Origin: Branchiostoma floridae
Lineage: Eukaryota > Chordata > Leptocardii > Amphioxiformes > Branchiostomatidae
NCBI RefSeq assembly: GCF_000003815.2
Contig: NC_049990.1
Location: forward strand, 4,403,803-4,467,802
Length of the DNA: 64,000 bases
Direction: 5' to 3'
The translations under genes and the position numbers were made by a program. Below are positions 1 through 17,389 of the stretch, piece by piece. Each line of letters begins with the position of its first letter. Position 1 is the first letter of the stretch. The notes under the pieces are model-generated. The model was not told the origin of the DNA, ran no database searches, and worked only from the letters and a program-made list of their open reading frames with translations.

Positions 1-273
1 AGCTCTAAAGGGTAGTCATGTGACTGGGTGTCAAAGGTTACAGGGGTCACGAAACAAAGGTGTTGTAGAACTTAGAAGGAGGGGAGTATAGCATGTCACA
101 TTTTACCTTTAAGTTTTCTGAAGGAATGTGGCTTTTCCATTCTCAGTCATAGCTTCATGCAAAGTACATGCCTTGGTAGGTGTACATGTAGTAGTAAAAA
201 TTACCTTTTATTTCCTGACCAGTGTTGTACTTGTTGACTCAGTTAACATGTTCTTGCTCCATCCCATTGACAG

Positions 274-3200
274 CTGCCCAACGGAAGGCATACGATATGT
301 GGGGTTTGGCTGCCAAATGCAGAGGAGTTACAAGGTAAGACATCATCTTGCTGTGAAATTCTACCTACACCACTAGAACCATGACTTGTAGTGGTAGTCC
401 ACTGTGTTCTGTTGCTACATGGGGTCTGGACACCCTGCAGCTGCAATCTGTCTTTCTTCAGATCTGTCCACTTTATTCTGTTCATTGCAAGCTTCCTTAT
501 CTTTTGTAGTTTTCTACAGTTCCCATGACTTGTATCTGTCATTCTTGCCTCAACTAATGGATGAAAAGCACTCCAAAATCCTAACAATTAAAGCTTCTCC
601 TGCAGTCTCCTATCCTCTACCATTAAAGTTACAATATTGTCTCTTGCTGCAGGTAAAGATGACAACATGGTAGAAGCAGGACTAGGCTATGCTGCACACC
701 TCCTGATGATGATTGCCCAGTTTCTCCAGCTGCCCCTGCAGTATCCCATCATCTACAGGGGCTCCAAGTCTAAGATCAGAGACCCCATCACGGCCAAACT
801 GGCAGACAGGGACAGAGAGTAAGACTTCATCTATTTGTTCTTCAATTAAAATGACTACTCCAGCTTCCTGGAGAATCTGAATGATTAATATACAGCTTAG
901 GGGTTTGGTACAACTCTTTGAATACTCGTACCAAATTTACAGATGAATGGCATCAGCTTGAATAAGACTAAAGGGTTTGTTGAAACTTTGACTGTGTTTT
1001 TTACTTCATATTCAATTTGAAGAATTAAGTAAAGTGTCTTTTTGTATCTCAGAAGTCAGATGTTTTACATATTAGAAATCAGATACAGAATAATTATTGA
1101 TAGTAAATCTTCCATTCTTGTAGGTTCCCCTTGTATTCCAAGGGAAAAGAAAGATTCCAGTTCAGCTATGCCGTGTTTCTTCTCAACAAGAACATTGCCC
1201 AGGTCAGTTGTTAGACTTCAGACTTCTCTAATTTCAGTTGCCTCATTCAATGAACAGTGTGTTGTTTTGATATCTGTGTTCATACTCATACATCATAGAC
1301 ATGATATTTAGTCTCTCCAAGTTCAAAGCAAACAGTATTTCTATATAACAATATAACAATCCTATATTCCACCACCACCACAGCTGTGGTACTATTGAAG
1401 TCTAGATGAACTACATGTAAGATTTAAACTTATTCCAAATTAAAAGTAAATGCAATCATTGTTTTCAAACAATGTAGTTTACACTATAGTTTTTCCACCA
1501 CCACAGTTGAGGTACTATTGCAGCCTACAGACATTCCAAAGTCAAAGTTCACACCAAGTTTTTCTATAGTTTACAGTTGGGTATATTGCAGCTTGTTAGA
1601 AAGCTATGGGACTAATGATTATGATGATGATACAAATGTATTCCCTCCCCCCAGCTGAGGTACTACTGTGGCCTGGGCACCAGTGACCTGAGGCTGACCC
1701 TGCCCAACCTGAAGAGTCTGCTGGAACAGAGGCTGGGGGTCAGGTTGTGAGTAGCCATGTTCTTCTCCTTGTAATTAGACTTAATAGTGTTTTTTTTTTA
1801 ATGTAGTTAAGGCCCTCTGCCAAGCAACCAACTGTCATACCCAAAAGCAACCACTTTTTCAGACCCAAAGGAGCAGTCACCCTCCACGCAACATTTTCAA
1901 TGAGGATTTCTGCTGGCACAGTTACCCTGAGTTTCTTTTGTTTGGGTTTATTATGTCTTGGTAACTTTGAAAAGTCACCCAAAAAATAAAAATGCCCCAA
2001 AACCTCCTGTTTATCTCTTGTCTAGTTTCCTATGGTCTTCTCCATCTAACCAGGATTACCATAACATCAATTAATCATCTGACTAACCAACAAACTTGTT
2101 GGGAGCAACCACCTGTCATCAGCAACCATTTTTGCTCAATCTTTTGAGTGGTTGCTTAGGACAGGTTTGACTGTATCATGATGGTTTTTCTTTGAGAAGT
2201 GCAACTTGTATTTTTCCTGTTACAGCGAGGCGACACCCCCAGGTGCGGTACCACAGAGACCCCTTCCTGCACCCCCGCCCCAGCCAGTGGCACAGCCCAC
2301 CACCCAACAGAACTCTGTACCCATTCCTGTCTCCAACAAGGACGCTACAGACGGGCCCACGTCTCTGCCAAACGTACCCAACACCAACGTAAACCCCAAA
2401 CCCTACCCTGTACAAGTGCAATCAGGACTCGGAAATCCAGGCGTTATCGTCAACACCAGCGTCACCAACGGAAGTTTTCCAGAAAAAGTCCAACAACCGA
2501 TTCCCACACATGCCAACTTTCCTGCCACATCAAACGGTGCTCTGCCAAAGGAAAAGCATGAACAATCCGTAGCAGAAGTTCCAAATGTTCCTACGTCGAT
2601 TAGAACACAAATGATTCCACAGACTGTTGCACAGACAAGTCAGGAAACGATACATGCGGATACGGGTAGAAGTGACGCAACAGTCTTGCCGCAAACTGCA
2701 ATGCAAAATGTCCAGGTGTTGACTTCGCAGTTACCCGTAGAGACAGACTCTAAGAAGGAAGATACGGGCAACTCAAGTCCAGGTGTACATAGAGACCTTC
2801 TTAATCTCCAAGGTCGCGGTTCCAGAAAGTCGAGCGTAGGGGACTCGGACGGAAACAATTCTCACGATAACGACTCAGACGTTAACCAGGACTATGTCGA
2901 GCAGTTTAAGCGTATCTCTCTCACCGAGGACGTTATAGACGCCATGCAAAGTCAAGAAGCCACAGAGGATAACGTGAATGTTGACAAACTGCAGCAAAAT
3001 TCCGACAGCGGGGTGTCGCTTACGACAACCAAACCATCGTCTAGCCTGAGCTCAAATCCTATCAGCTCAGATGAAGTGCGTATAACAGTCGACATTAAGC
3101 CAACTGCGAACGTTCCTAACTCCAATCCTACTGGGCACCAGTCTGGTCCTGGGCCAGAGCAACTAGGGGAGGCAGTTGAGGTTCCATTAAGTATAGAAGA

Positions 3201-3321
3201 TGCAATAAGGAACGCTCAGATAGGGGGACTTTCCGACGACATCACCTCAAGAGCTGCCGCCCTCTCGGCTCAGCCCAAAAGCTTTAAGAAAGTCAGTTCC
3301 TCCATGACTGGAAAGACATAG
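274..3321 (+). CDS. UVRAG: UVRAG, C-terminal part (5 exons, 5' end outside window)
   Basis: UVRAG is the Vps38-like subunit of the class III PI3-kinase (Vps34-Beclin 1) complex in autophagosome and endosome maturation. Exons: 274-334, 653-818, 1124-1202, 1655-1746 and 2226-3321. All have GT-AG junctions, and the phases give 498 uninterrupted codons including the stop. The order of motifs follows human UVRAG from memory of the family: LPNAEELQ, then [27 protein letters not shown], then [20 protein letters not shown], then NKNIAQLRY and [19 protein letters not shown]. This is the BARA-like lipid-contact region. The last exon is one 1.1-kb block coding a disordered tail rich in Pro, Ser, Thr, Asn and Gln, beginning [16 protein letters not shown]; it is poorly conserved, as expected for UVRAG. 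The N-terminal C2 and coiled-coil parts must lie upstream of base 1. I am very sure of the family and fairly sure of every junction. Confidence 0.93.
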
Positions 3322-5185
3322 CAAATCCAGACATTGTAGAAAAACTCTTTGAATCCAGTGCTTCCTTGTGTGTATATTTCATTGTATACTAGATATCCCA
3401 TTCGCAATGCTTGCTTATGGTTGCACCAATAGTTTTGTTTCCCTGGTCTGCAATGTCTTCAAGTACAAATCAACAAGAGGTCTTGATTAAAGTAGAGGGC
3501 TAGGAGGGCAACTTATAAAATATTTGACTCTTCACTGCCCCAAACTGTGTGCACCTAAGATGCTGTTTTTGTTAAGCTTCCTTCTGGCCAGTTCAGCATA
3601 ATTTTCTTTTTTGAATCCATAAACCAACAAATGCGATCCATGCAGCACTAGTGGTTTAATCTGAAGGATATTTCCTGATCTTCTTTCCCAGTAGAAAGGT
3701 TTTATTTAAATGAACTTTGCCAAAATTTCACTTTTTTGTCTACTTCACGAAGTCTACTTGTAATGAGAAAAGATGGTATTGTGTTCAAGAGCCCTCTTCA
3801 TGTTGTGTATTGTATATTTGATTGAAATTGATACACAATGCACTGATAATTCTTTAGAAAATGTAGCAGCAATATGATTTCTGCATTGCACTGTGTCTTC
3901 TGAATGCGGTATAACCAGCTGACCACAAATCAGCATAACACACCACATTTGCAAGCATGCAGCAGCAGCTGGCCAGATCTTATCATAAGACTTGTGGCAT
4001 TTTACACGTAACATCATATCTTATTCAATCTGCCTTTCCAAGCTTTCTAGTCTTGGGTCGTCCCTCAGTCTGTAAATAGTTGAATTGTAGTATGATGGGG
4101 CGTCACTTCCAGATACCGAATAGCTCAGAACCACATTTACAAGTGTTACAGCTGTTCTGATCTCTTCCTATGGAACTTACAATGTAGATTGACCAATATG
4201 TTGATATTACACAGCAAAGTCAGTTCTCAAATATTTTACCTCTATTTTCTGCTACATAATGCATATAGTACATAAGATTCATAATGCTATATTCTTTCAG
4301 CCTGACAAATTGCAAACTATCAATATTTTTTTCTGGAGGGGAAAAAGAATTGCCTGAAAACTAAACAACCTGGTTACAGATGGGTATTTGCATCCCTGAA
4401 AGTAGAAGTAAGCAAGACAATTGCAGGCTTGAATTTTTTATTGCCATATCTCTGTATTTCTTGATCATACTCCATACACATGTAACCTTCCCTTTAGTCT
4501 TACTTAGTGTGTGCTTCACTGAAGCTGTGGTAGGTTGGTGTCATCACTATGGTCAAACCATTTCACACAATGCTCAACAAATTTCATCGATAAAAAAACT
4601 TTTTGTGTTTTGTTGTCTTTTTCATTTTTGTTATACTTGTACTTTCTTCATGATATTCCCATGATAATGTCAAGGGTAACAGAAATTCAATTTAGAACAT
4701 AGCGATGTGCATACGTACCTCAGTCCAATGAGATACTACCCACTTTAGCCAGTACTCATTCAAACGAAACATACAAAAGTGTAGCAATGAAGAGAAAAAG
4801 TGTACAGAATTGCAGCCATATCATTTATTGTGATGCAAAATAAGATGTGTAGATACACCAATGAGGTGTACACTGCAGGTATGTATATTTTATAAGTAAG
4901 TATTTATATGCAAGACTTGTTGTGAACTCAGTTCTTGTGGATCAACCGAAAAAAGTGACTTGTGCAAAGTACAGAAATGTGTTAAAATGTGTACAAAGTT
5001 TGCAAAATATAATGTGAGTTCTAAGTTAAGGATGATGCTATGATGTGAAAGATTCTGTTTCAATCTATAATTTTATGGTGCACAGAAGACAACTGAGTTT
5101 ATGTATCAAAGATTGTTCTAAATATTGTAAATGATAAATCGCTTTGTTCCAGTGGAATAAACTATCAGATTGTGACAGTTGGGTT
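3322..5185 (+). other. UVRAG 3' UTR with poly(A) signal
   Basis: About 1.8 kb of AT-rich sequence after the UVRAG stop contains no convincing exon. A canonical AATAAA lies at 5156-5161 and is followed by a GT- and T-rich stretch, as expected around a cleavage site. The exact end is inferred. Confidence 0.5.
5156..5161 (+). terminator. poly(A) signal AATAAA, probably UVRAG
   Basis: Canonical hexamer about 1.8 kb past the UVRAG stop, with a downstream GTGACAGTTGGG/T-rich element. No other gene on this strand ends nearby. Confidence 0.5.
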
Positions 5186-5340
5186 TTCTTTTCATTTTTA
5201 GCCAGCTTTTCTCTTATTCTCTTTCATTTCTTTACGACTATAGCTAGTCGTCACCTAATTGTATAATAATATTGTAAAATAAGGGATCAGTAACAAGAGT
5301 GCGTATATGTATATTCAAGTCCGTATGAGATGCGTAGTGA

Positions 5341-5700
5341 CTAGGGGTGGGTACCGGTACAGAAAATTCAGGTCCAGAGGATCAGGTCAAGGTCCGTACC
5401 TTCAGTATGTGAAAACTTGCGAATAGACTGTACTCACAACAATGGTCCATTTCACTACAAAGAAATCTGTTTGGTAGAGTAATTCGACTTACACACTGGT
5501 GTTCTAAAATCTTACAAGGCAAACCTTGGTAGAAATGACTATCTACTTCGCTCCTGATATGTTTCTTCGACTGGTAAGCGTCAAAACGTGTGAATGCCTG
5601 ATCAAGTAACATCCGGTCTACTGAATTTTTCAGGTCCGGTTTCCTGATGTTTCCCTCATCTAGTTTACTGGAAAACAGAAACTCTCCATTGTTTTCTTCC
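5341..5700. repeat. dispersed repeat with TACCGGTAC core
   Basis: The block starts GGGTGGGTACCGGTACAG, passes through AGGTCCAGAGGA and later holds AACATCCGGTCTACTGA. The same order recurs at 48110-48440. The reverse complement of the first part recurs at 62195-62275, and a short related piece lies near 25618-25665. Class unknown. It lies in the putative UVRAG-TSSK intergenic space, upstream of the TSSK start. Confidence 0.6.
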
Positions 5701-5938
5701 GTCACAAAAACTCTTGGCAACCGCGTTCGACTTGTTCTAGAACGCCCGCCGTTCCTTATGATTTCACAATGTTCGGACCATTCTCGCTGCTCTTTCTGCA
5801 CTGGAACAATGGGGGACCCAACGTAAGCCAGTGCATTTCAGTCCCCGAGCGCTAAGATTTTTGACTTAAAGACCGAGTAGAATTAGAATCCCCCTTGAAC
5901 ACTTAACTTAAGACAAGGAAGAAACAGTTGCTAAGACA

Positions 5939-12380
<6,442 letters not shown>

Positions 12381-12600
12381 AAAGTAGACCGAGTTTTAAC
12401 TGTTATCAGTACAATTAACTTTTGTGCAGTATAGTCATTTTCAAAACCGAAAATATACAGATTTTTGTGCCTCAAACTAAACCAAACCATTGTTATTTTT
12501 AAAAGTTTCTTGGGGACATACTTGAAGAAAGGTGTACTCTTTTCCCTTACTTTCAGACAAGCCTCCCTTTACCATACGTTCCCGGTGTAATAATGAATGG

Positions 12601-12606
12601 AATAAA
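12601..12606 (+). terminator. poly(A) signal AATAAA after TSSK tail exon
   Basis: AATAAA followed by an A run lies about 220 bp after the TAA at 12378-12380. Its presence just beyond the last candidate exon mildly supports the long form of the kinase. Confidence 0.4.
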
Positions 12607-14677
12607 AAAAAAACATGCTTTGAGCTAAGACTCGATATCTTATTGAATGTTACATAAGGTCACACTGACTCGATTTTATGAATTTTACGTCCACTCGACA
12701 CTCCAATATTAATGCGACCATACGCAAATAAAAACGCCATGAGATGAAAATACATGTGTGCCTAACTCCTTTGAAGAAAGGGATCGGGAATGTTGTAGAA
12801 AGAAGTAAACACACACTGTATGGTACAATATTGTAGGGCTGGTGACTCACCGTGAGGTGTATGCGGTGCCATAAGGCATTATCGGTTCCTATAAACGAGT
12901 AAACCATTGAGTGAGCGAAGCGAACCAGGTGGTTAATGAGGTGGGTATAGCAGCCGACCATGTCTTGTGATACTGTATACAAGTATGGAAAGCGGCCCAT
13001 TGTCATACAGCCAAACTATAGTATGACAAACTGACAAATGAGTGAGACAACTCTTGTTTTAGGATCAAAATCTAAATCTTTTAATGTTACACACAGCATT
13101 TGTCAAATCACAGGTTGAGTGAAACGTACAGGCTCACTTCGAGCATATCAATATCTCTTCAAGGAAAGTGATAAAAAATAGAATACAATCAAAATCTCCT
13201 GAATAAATTCTCTAAATGAGCGCATTATTGAACCCACCCCCCTCTACACATGGTTCAGCCCTCAGAAAAAAGTGGTCAAATCACGTTTTTTATAGCACGA
13301 TTGAGCCTCTCATTGATTAACGTCATCTGGCAATATGATGATATCATAGAATCAGGCTGTGCGAACCAACCAAAAGCCTCTATTGCCATTGATTATACAG
13401 ACATCTTATACATGCACAGTGAAGAAGAAAGCTGTGCACTCATTTCTGCATATTATACTTAAACTGTAGGTAACACTTGAACACATATATTACTTTCAAA
13501 TCTATAGTATACACAACCAACAATGCTAAGTTACCAATTATTTACTTACAAGAAAAGAAAAGTATTTGTCATTTTGAAGTCGCCTGTTTAATCCCATCTT
13601 ATGATTTGTCGTCTGAATCTGACTTGGTCAACCAGTACACCCCTTGGTGTATACCCCAGCTTGATTATTGTTGCTGTATTGTTGCTATCCATCGTACCAA
13701 ACATATATTCCTTACGTAGACTTGAAACCGTGCATTAGATCCTCAAGCTGCGGTTCTGAGCAGTCACCAGTACCTCATCAAATTGCAAACTGCACACAAT
13801 AAGCTATTTTGCTCGTATGTCATGACATTGCTGTGTCTTTCTAAGAAGAAACATTGTTAACACAGCAGCTGATCGATCATGAAAGCTAAGTGATGTATGT
13901 ATACATGAACAAGTCTCTGCTGCACTTTGCAGTAACTTTACATTCCCATCTCCGATAATGTTCAAGCACACTGTGGAGTAGCACATTCTTCCTCTTCTTC
14001 TGGCGACGTTTATGTAATGAAGGAGTGATGGCTCTTACATCAACAGAGTTTTGGGTCCAGTACCGGTGAGCACGGTCATCTTCATTTGGTTGGATATTCA
14101 TCATCTGCTACCCCTTTATCTCGAAGAAATTCCTTTTCATGTCTTAGTCTGTTATCTACGTCAGCTATCACTCCATGGACCACGTAAGCACCGGTAACCC
14201 ACTTTCACATTTTCAGATTTTGCTAGGTAACTTGTGGCAGTTGTGTTTACCACAAAGCTGCTGTTGGGTCATGGTCTTTTGAATGCACTGGCACTTCCTG
14301 CTAACGTGTCAGGTTCCCGTTATAGTGGATAGCGGAAGCAGATTCAGGTCTCCCATTCAGCTTTAGTGTTTTTTTCTATCAAATACTTTGGGGAGCAATG
14401 GTCACTGGGTATTAGATAAACACAATGACTGAAGTACACTGCAAAGCTATAACGTTACAGTAATACAACGTCAGTGGCAGAATCATGGCTCATAGCTCCA
14501 GTGTTAGACCAAATGGCGTTTATACCGGTTGACCAATTCAGAATCAGGCAACGAAATTTTCCTTTTTTTTTTTACTTAAACATATTTTTGTCATGTATCT
14601 TATTCAAATGCTTGTATGTACAATGTAAAGATACAATGTCATCGAAACTTGTTCTCAGGGTTGGCAATGTTATGTGC
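12607..14677. other. intergenic stretch without recognised gene
   Basis: Short open frames only, none with a recognisable domain or supporting splice sites. I see no transposon ends here either. Confidence 0.5.
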
Positions 14678-14688
14678 ATGTGTGTGTG

Positions 14689-14720
<32 letters not shown>

Positions 14721-14733
14721 TGTGTGTATTTGT
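14678..14733. repeat. (TG)n/(TGCG)n microsatellite
   Basis: A run of TG dinucleotides turns into five TGCG units and then back to TG. Confidence 0.95.
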
Positions 14734-16438
14734 GTATGTGTAACCCAATAACCCAGAATGTAGAGTTAGCTTTTAGACTACATAGACTTTTAAGTGGTAA
14801 ATTTGAAATTGAACTCAATTCACCTTCCTGCTAAGTTAGTCTTTTGGGCACAAAATGTGACAGTGATTTGGCATTGACAGAAAGCTTCAAGTTACTGTGG
14901 TGAGTCTTTAATTTTAAAGAAGCTCAACCCTTGATTTGAAAACTATGTCTGACCCAGCCCTAACTCAACTTTTAATCAGGGGTTCACCCTCTTCATCAAA
15001 GGAAACAAATACCAATATTATGCAACTTACACAGTCATACATACTCCAGACCAAACGTTTCCAAATTGATTGAACATATTCCTTAAAAATCTTGTATGTA
15101 TATATATATACACTTGTTGGATCCGTCACCCCACTGCTGTACTTTATTTTATTTGATCTCACATGGTTTTGTCCTTTGTTTATTTTATTTTATTTTATTT
15201 TCAAATGTCCTAGTGGTAATGTTAATATTAGCTCGGCTAGAGTGCATTCACCACTATGTCATGTCTGATATGTAAATCAATAAAATAAGGGGAAAAAAGA
15301 AGAGTTCAAAGATGTCACGCTTCCGTGGAGTATCATATATTCCTAGCTTGTCGTTTGTTTTTGTTACGTTTCTTCTTCTTCTTTTTCATAAAAATAAGGT
15401 CAATGACCTGTACAAAACGACCGTTACCATGGTTACTGGCCGTCACCATGGGTATTTGTCAGCACCAAATGTGTCATTTGATCACTTTCTGTCACTCTAC
15501 GAAGAAATTGTCCATGACTAGCATATTGATAATATATAATGGCAAAGACATAGACCAAATGCCCATAGGCTGCGATGTTTTGCAAATAAATCATTCTCAT
15601 TCTGAAAAATAATACTTCAATTGAATTAGTAGTCTCCTCCTGGACTGTCTGTCATTTCTGATAAACAACTATAAACATAGTTCTGTAAACCTAAACTCTA
15701 CCTAGAGTCTGACTTTAACAGTGAAATCACCTTCGCACTCTCTTCCTGTCACTCAATTGTCTTCAAATATGTACGAACACACATCACCACAAACATCCAG
15801 ACACACCGAAAGCAAGACTTCGTACTTAAAGGCAATTGTGCTACAATTGTACGAGTTTATGCCTTTCCAAAAAAAACATTTCCAAAACTTTGCAAGCAAG
15901 TTCATAATTCATGTCTAATAGTATCAACTCAAACACGTCACACACTTCCATCTTTTAGACTTTGTCTTATTAATTGTGCAAGTGAGATCCTCCTCTTCAT
16001 AACTTTCATGATCTCCTCTACCCAAAATTCGTTTTTCGTAAGTATGATGACACAGTCGTTTTGCAGAAGTTTGTCATAGTAATCCTCGTTAGTTATGCAA
16101 TGCCACCATGTTTTGCAAAGTCTACGTTTGCCAATGTTCACTCTTGTCTGAATTTCTCACGTCGGGAGTATAAAAATCGACCTGCTGTTTGTGGACAAAA
16201 TGCATCTTTCTGCATCTGCAACAAAGTTTTCATGTCAGAAAACGACACTGCATGATTATCTAATATATATTGCACCCTGACATATTATTGCATGTATACT
16301 GCGATATTGGTCTGTAGTTTCTATTCATGAAAAGGTTTTGACTTGGATGTGACCTCTGGCTGTGGAAACAATCAGGACCTTCCTGACTGCCAGTCTAATA
16401 TCCATTGCCGTCGGCAATCTACAGCCCTACGAAAAGGG
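14734..16438. other. intergenic stretch up to assembly gap
   Basis: AT-rich DNA with small open frames. A 67-codon minus-strand frame (16141-15938, GTG start) has no recognisable domain. Nothing else supportable. Confidence 0.5.
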
Positions 16439-16538
16439 NNNNNNNNNNNNNNNNNNNNNNNNNNNNNNNNNNNNNNNNNNNNNNNNNNNNNNNNNNNNNN
16501 NNNNNNNNNNNNNNNNNNNNNNNNNNNNNNNNNNNNNN
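16439..16538. other. assembly gap (100 N)
   Basis: Exactly 100 N, the usual placeholder for unknown length. It lies beside the 3' end of a tandem array, which is probably why the assembly broke here. Confidence 0.99.
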
Positions 16539-16771
16539 GCCCTTGGCCCATAAGGTTTAAGCAGGTTGGGTTAGGGGAAAAACCCCCCAGGGTGGTTGGT
16601 TTAGGGGTTCCCTCGTTCTGGGGGCATCTTCCCAAGCCCAGTTAGTGTTTAGTCAATGTGGGGCCGGGGGGAGGGTCTCCCCCCCGTTGTTTGTTTAGGG
16701 GTTCCCTTCCCGGGCAGAGATTTCCCCAGGGCCAGTAGGTGTTTAGGCAGTTTTGAGAAGGGGGTTAGGTG
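16539..16771 (-). repeat. degraded continuation of 84-bp array at contig edge
   Basis: Recognisable pieces of the 84-bp unit (CCAGTAGGTGTTTAGGC, GGGTTCCCT, CCCAGGGCCAGTAGG) continue past the receptor's stop codon. They are peppered with extra G, C and T bases. The pattern looks like low-quality consensus at a contig edge, so the true end of the array and of the receptor reading frame may lie in or beyond the gap. Confidence 0.6.
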
Positions 16772-17389
16772 CTAAGTAAGCGTGGGTAGGGGGAGGGACG
16801 CACGCCTCGGTGTGTTATTATGGGTTCCCTCGCCTGGCATCACCCATGGCCAGTAGGTGTTAGGCAGTGTGGCGAGTGGGAGGGACGAACGCCGTGGAGT
16901 GGTATGGGTTCCCTGCACGGGTATCTCCCATGGCCAGTAGGTGTTAGGCAGTGTGGGTAGGGGGAGGGACGCACGTCGTGGGGTGCTACGGGTACCCTGC
17001 GCTGTGGTCTCACATGGCCAGTAGGTGTTGGACAGTGTGGGGACGGGGAGGGACGCATGCCGTGGTGTGTTACGGGTTCCCTGCTCTGTAATCTCCCATG
17101 GCCAGTAGGTGTTAGGCAGTGTGGGTAGGGGGAGGGACGCACGCCGTGGTGTGTTACGGGTTCCCTTCCCAGGGATCGCCCATGGCCAGTAGGTGTTAGG
17201 CAGTGTGGGTAGGGGGAGGGACGCACGCCGTGGTGTGTTACGGGTTCCCTTCCCAGGGATCGCCCATGGCCAGTAGGTGTTAGGCAGTGTGGGTAGGGGG
17301 AGGGAAGCACGCCGTGGTGTGTTACGGGGTCCCAACCCTGGGGTCTCCCATTGCCAGTAGGAGTTAGACGAGATGGGAAGAAATCGTCG
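16772..17389 (-). repeat. 84-bp coding tandem array (28-residue units)
   Basis: About seven units of 84 bp; each reads ASLPLPTLPNTYWPW, then a variable GxGT segment, then NTPRR. Two central units are identical in protein. The first unit (from residue 844) is the most divergent. Because 84 is a multiple of three, a second minus-strand frame (17310-16840) is also open; it is a by-product. Confidence 0.95.

Noticed and set aside
2199-2561. Overlapping plus-strand frame in the UVRAG last exon
   Set aside because: Shadow of the true UVRAG frame, which is fixed by the phase of the upstream exons.
15938-16141. Possible TIR-like or enzyme fragment on the minus strand
   Set aside because: The frame starts with GTG, has no splice sites giving continuity and no domain I can name.
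16840-17310. 156-codon minus-strand open frame
   Set aside because: It is the second open frame of the 84-bp array, open only because the unit is a multiple of three. It lacks a start context and any domain.
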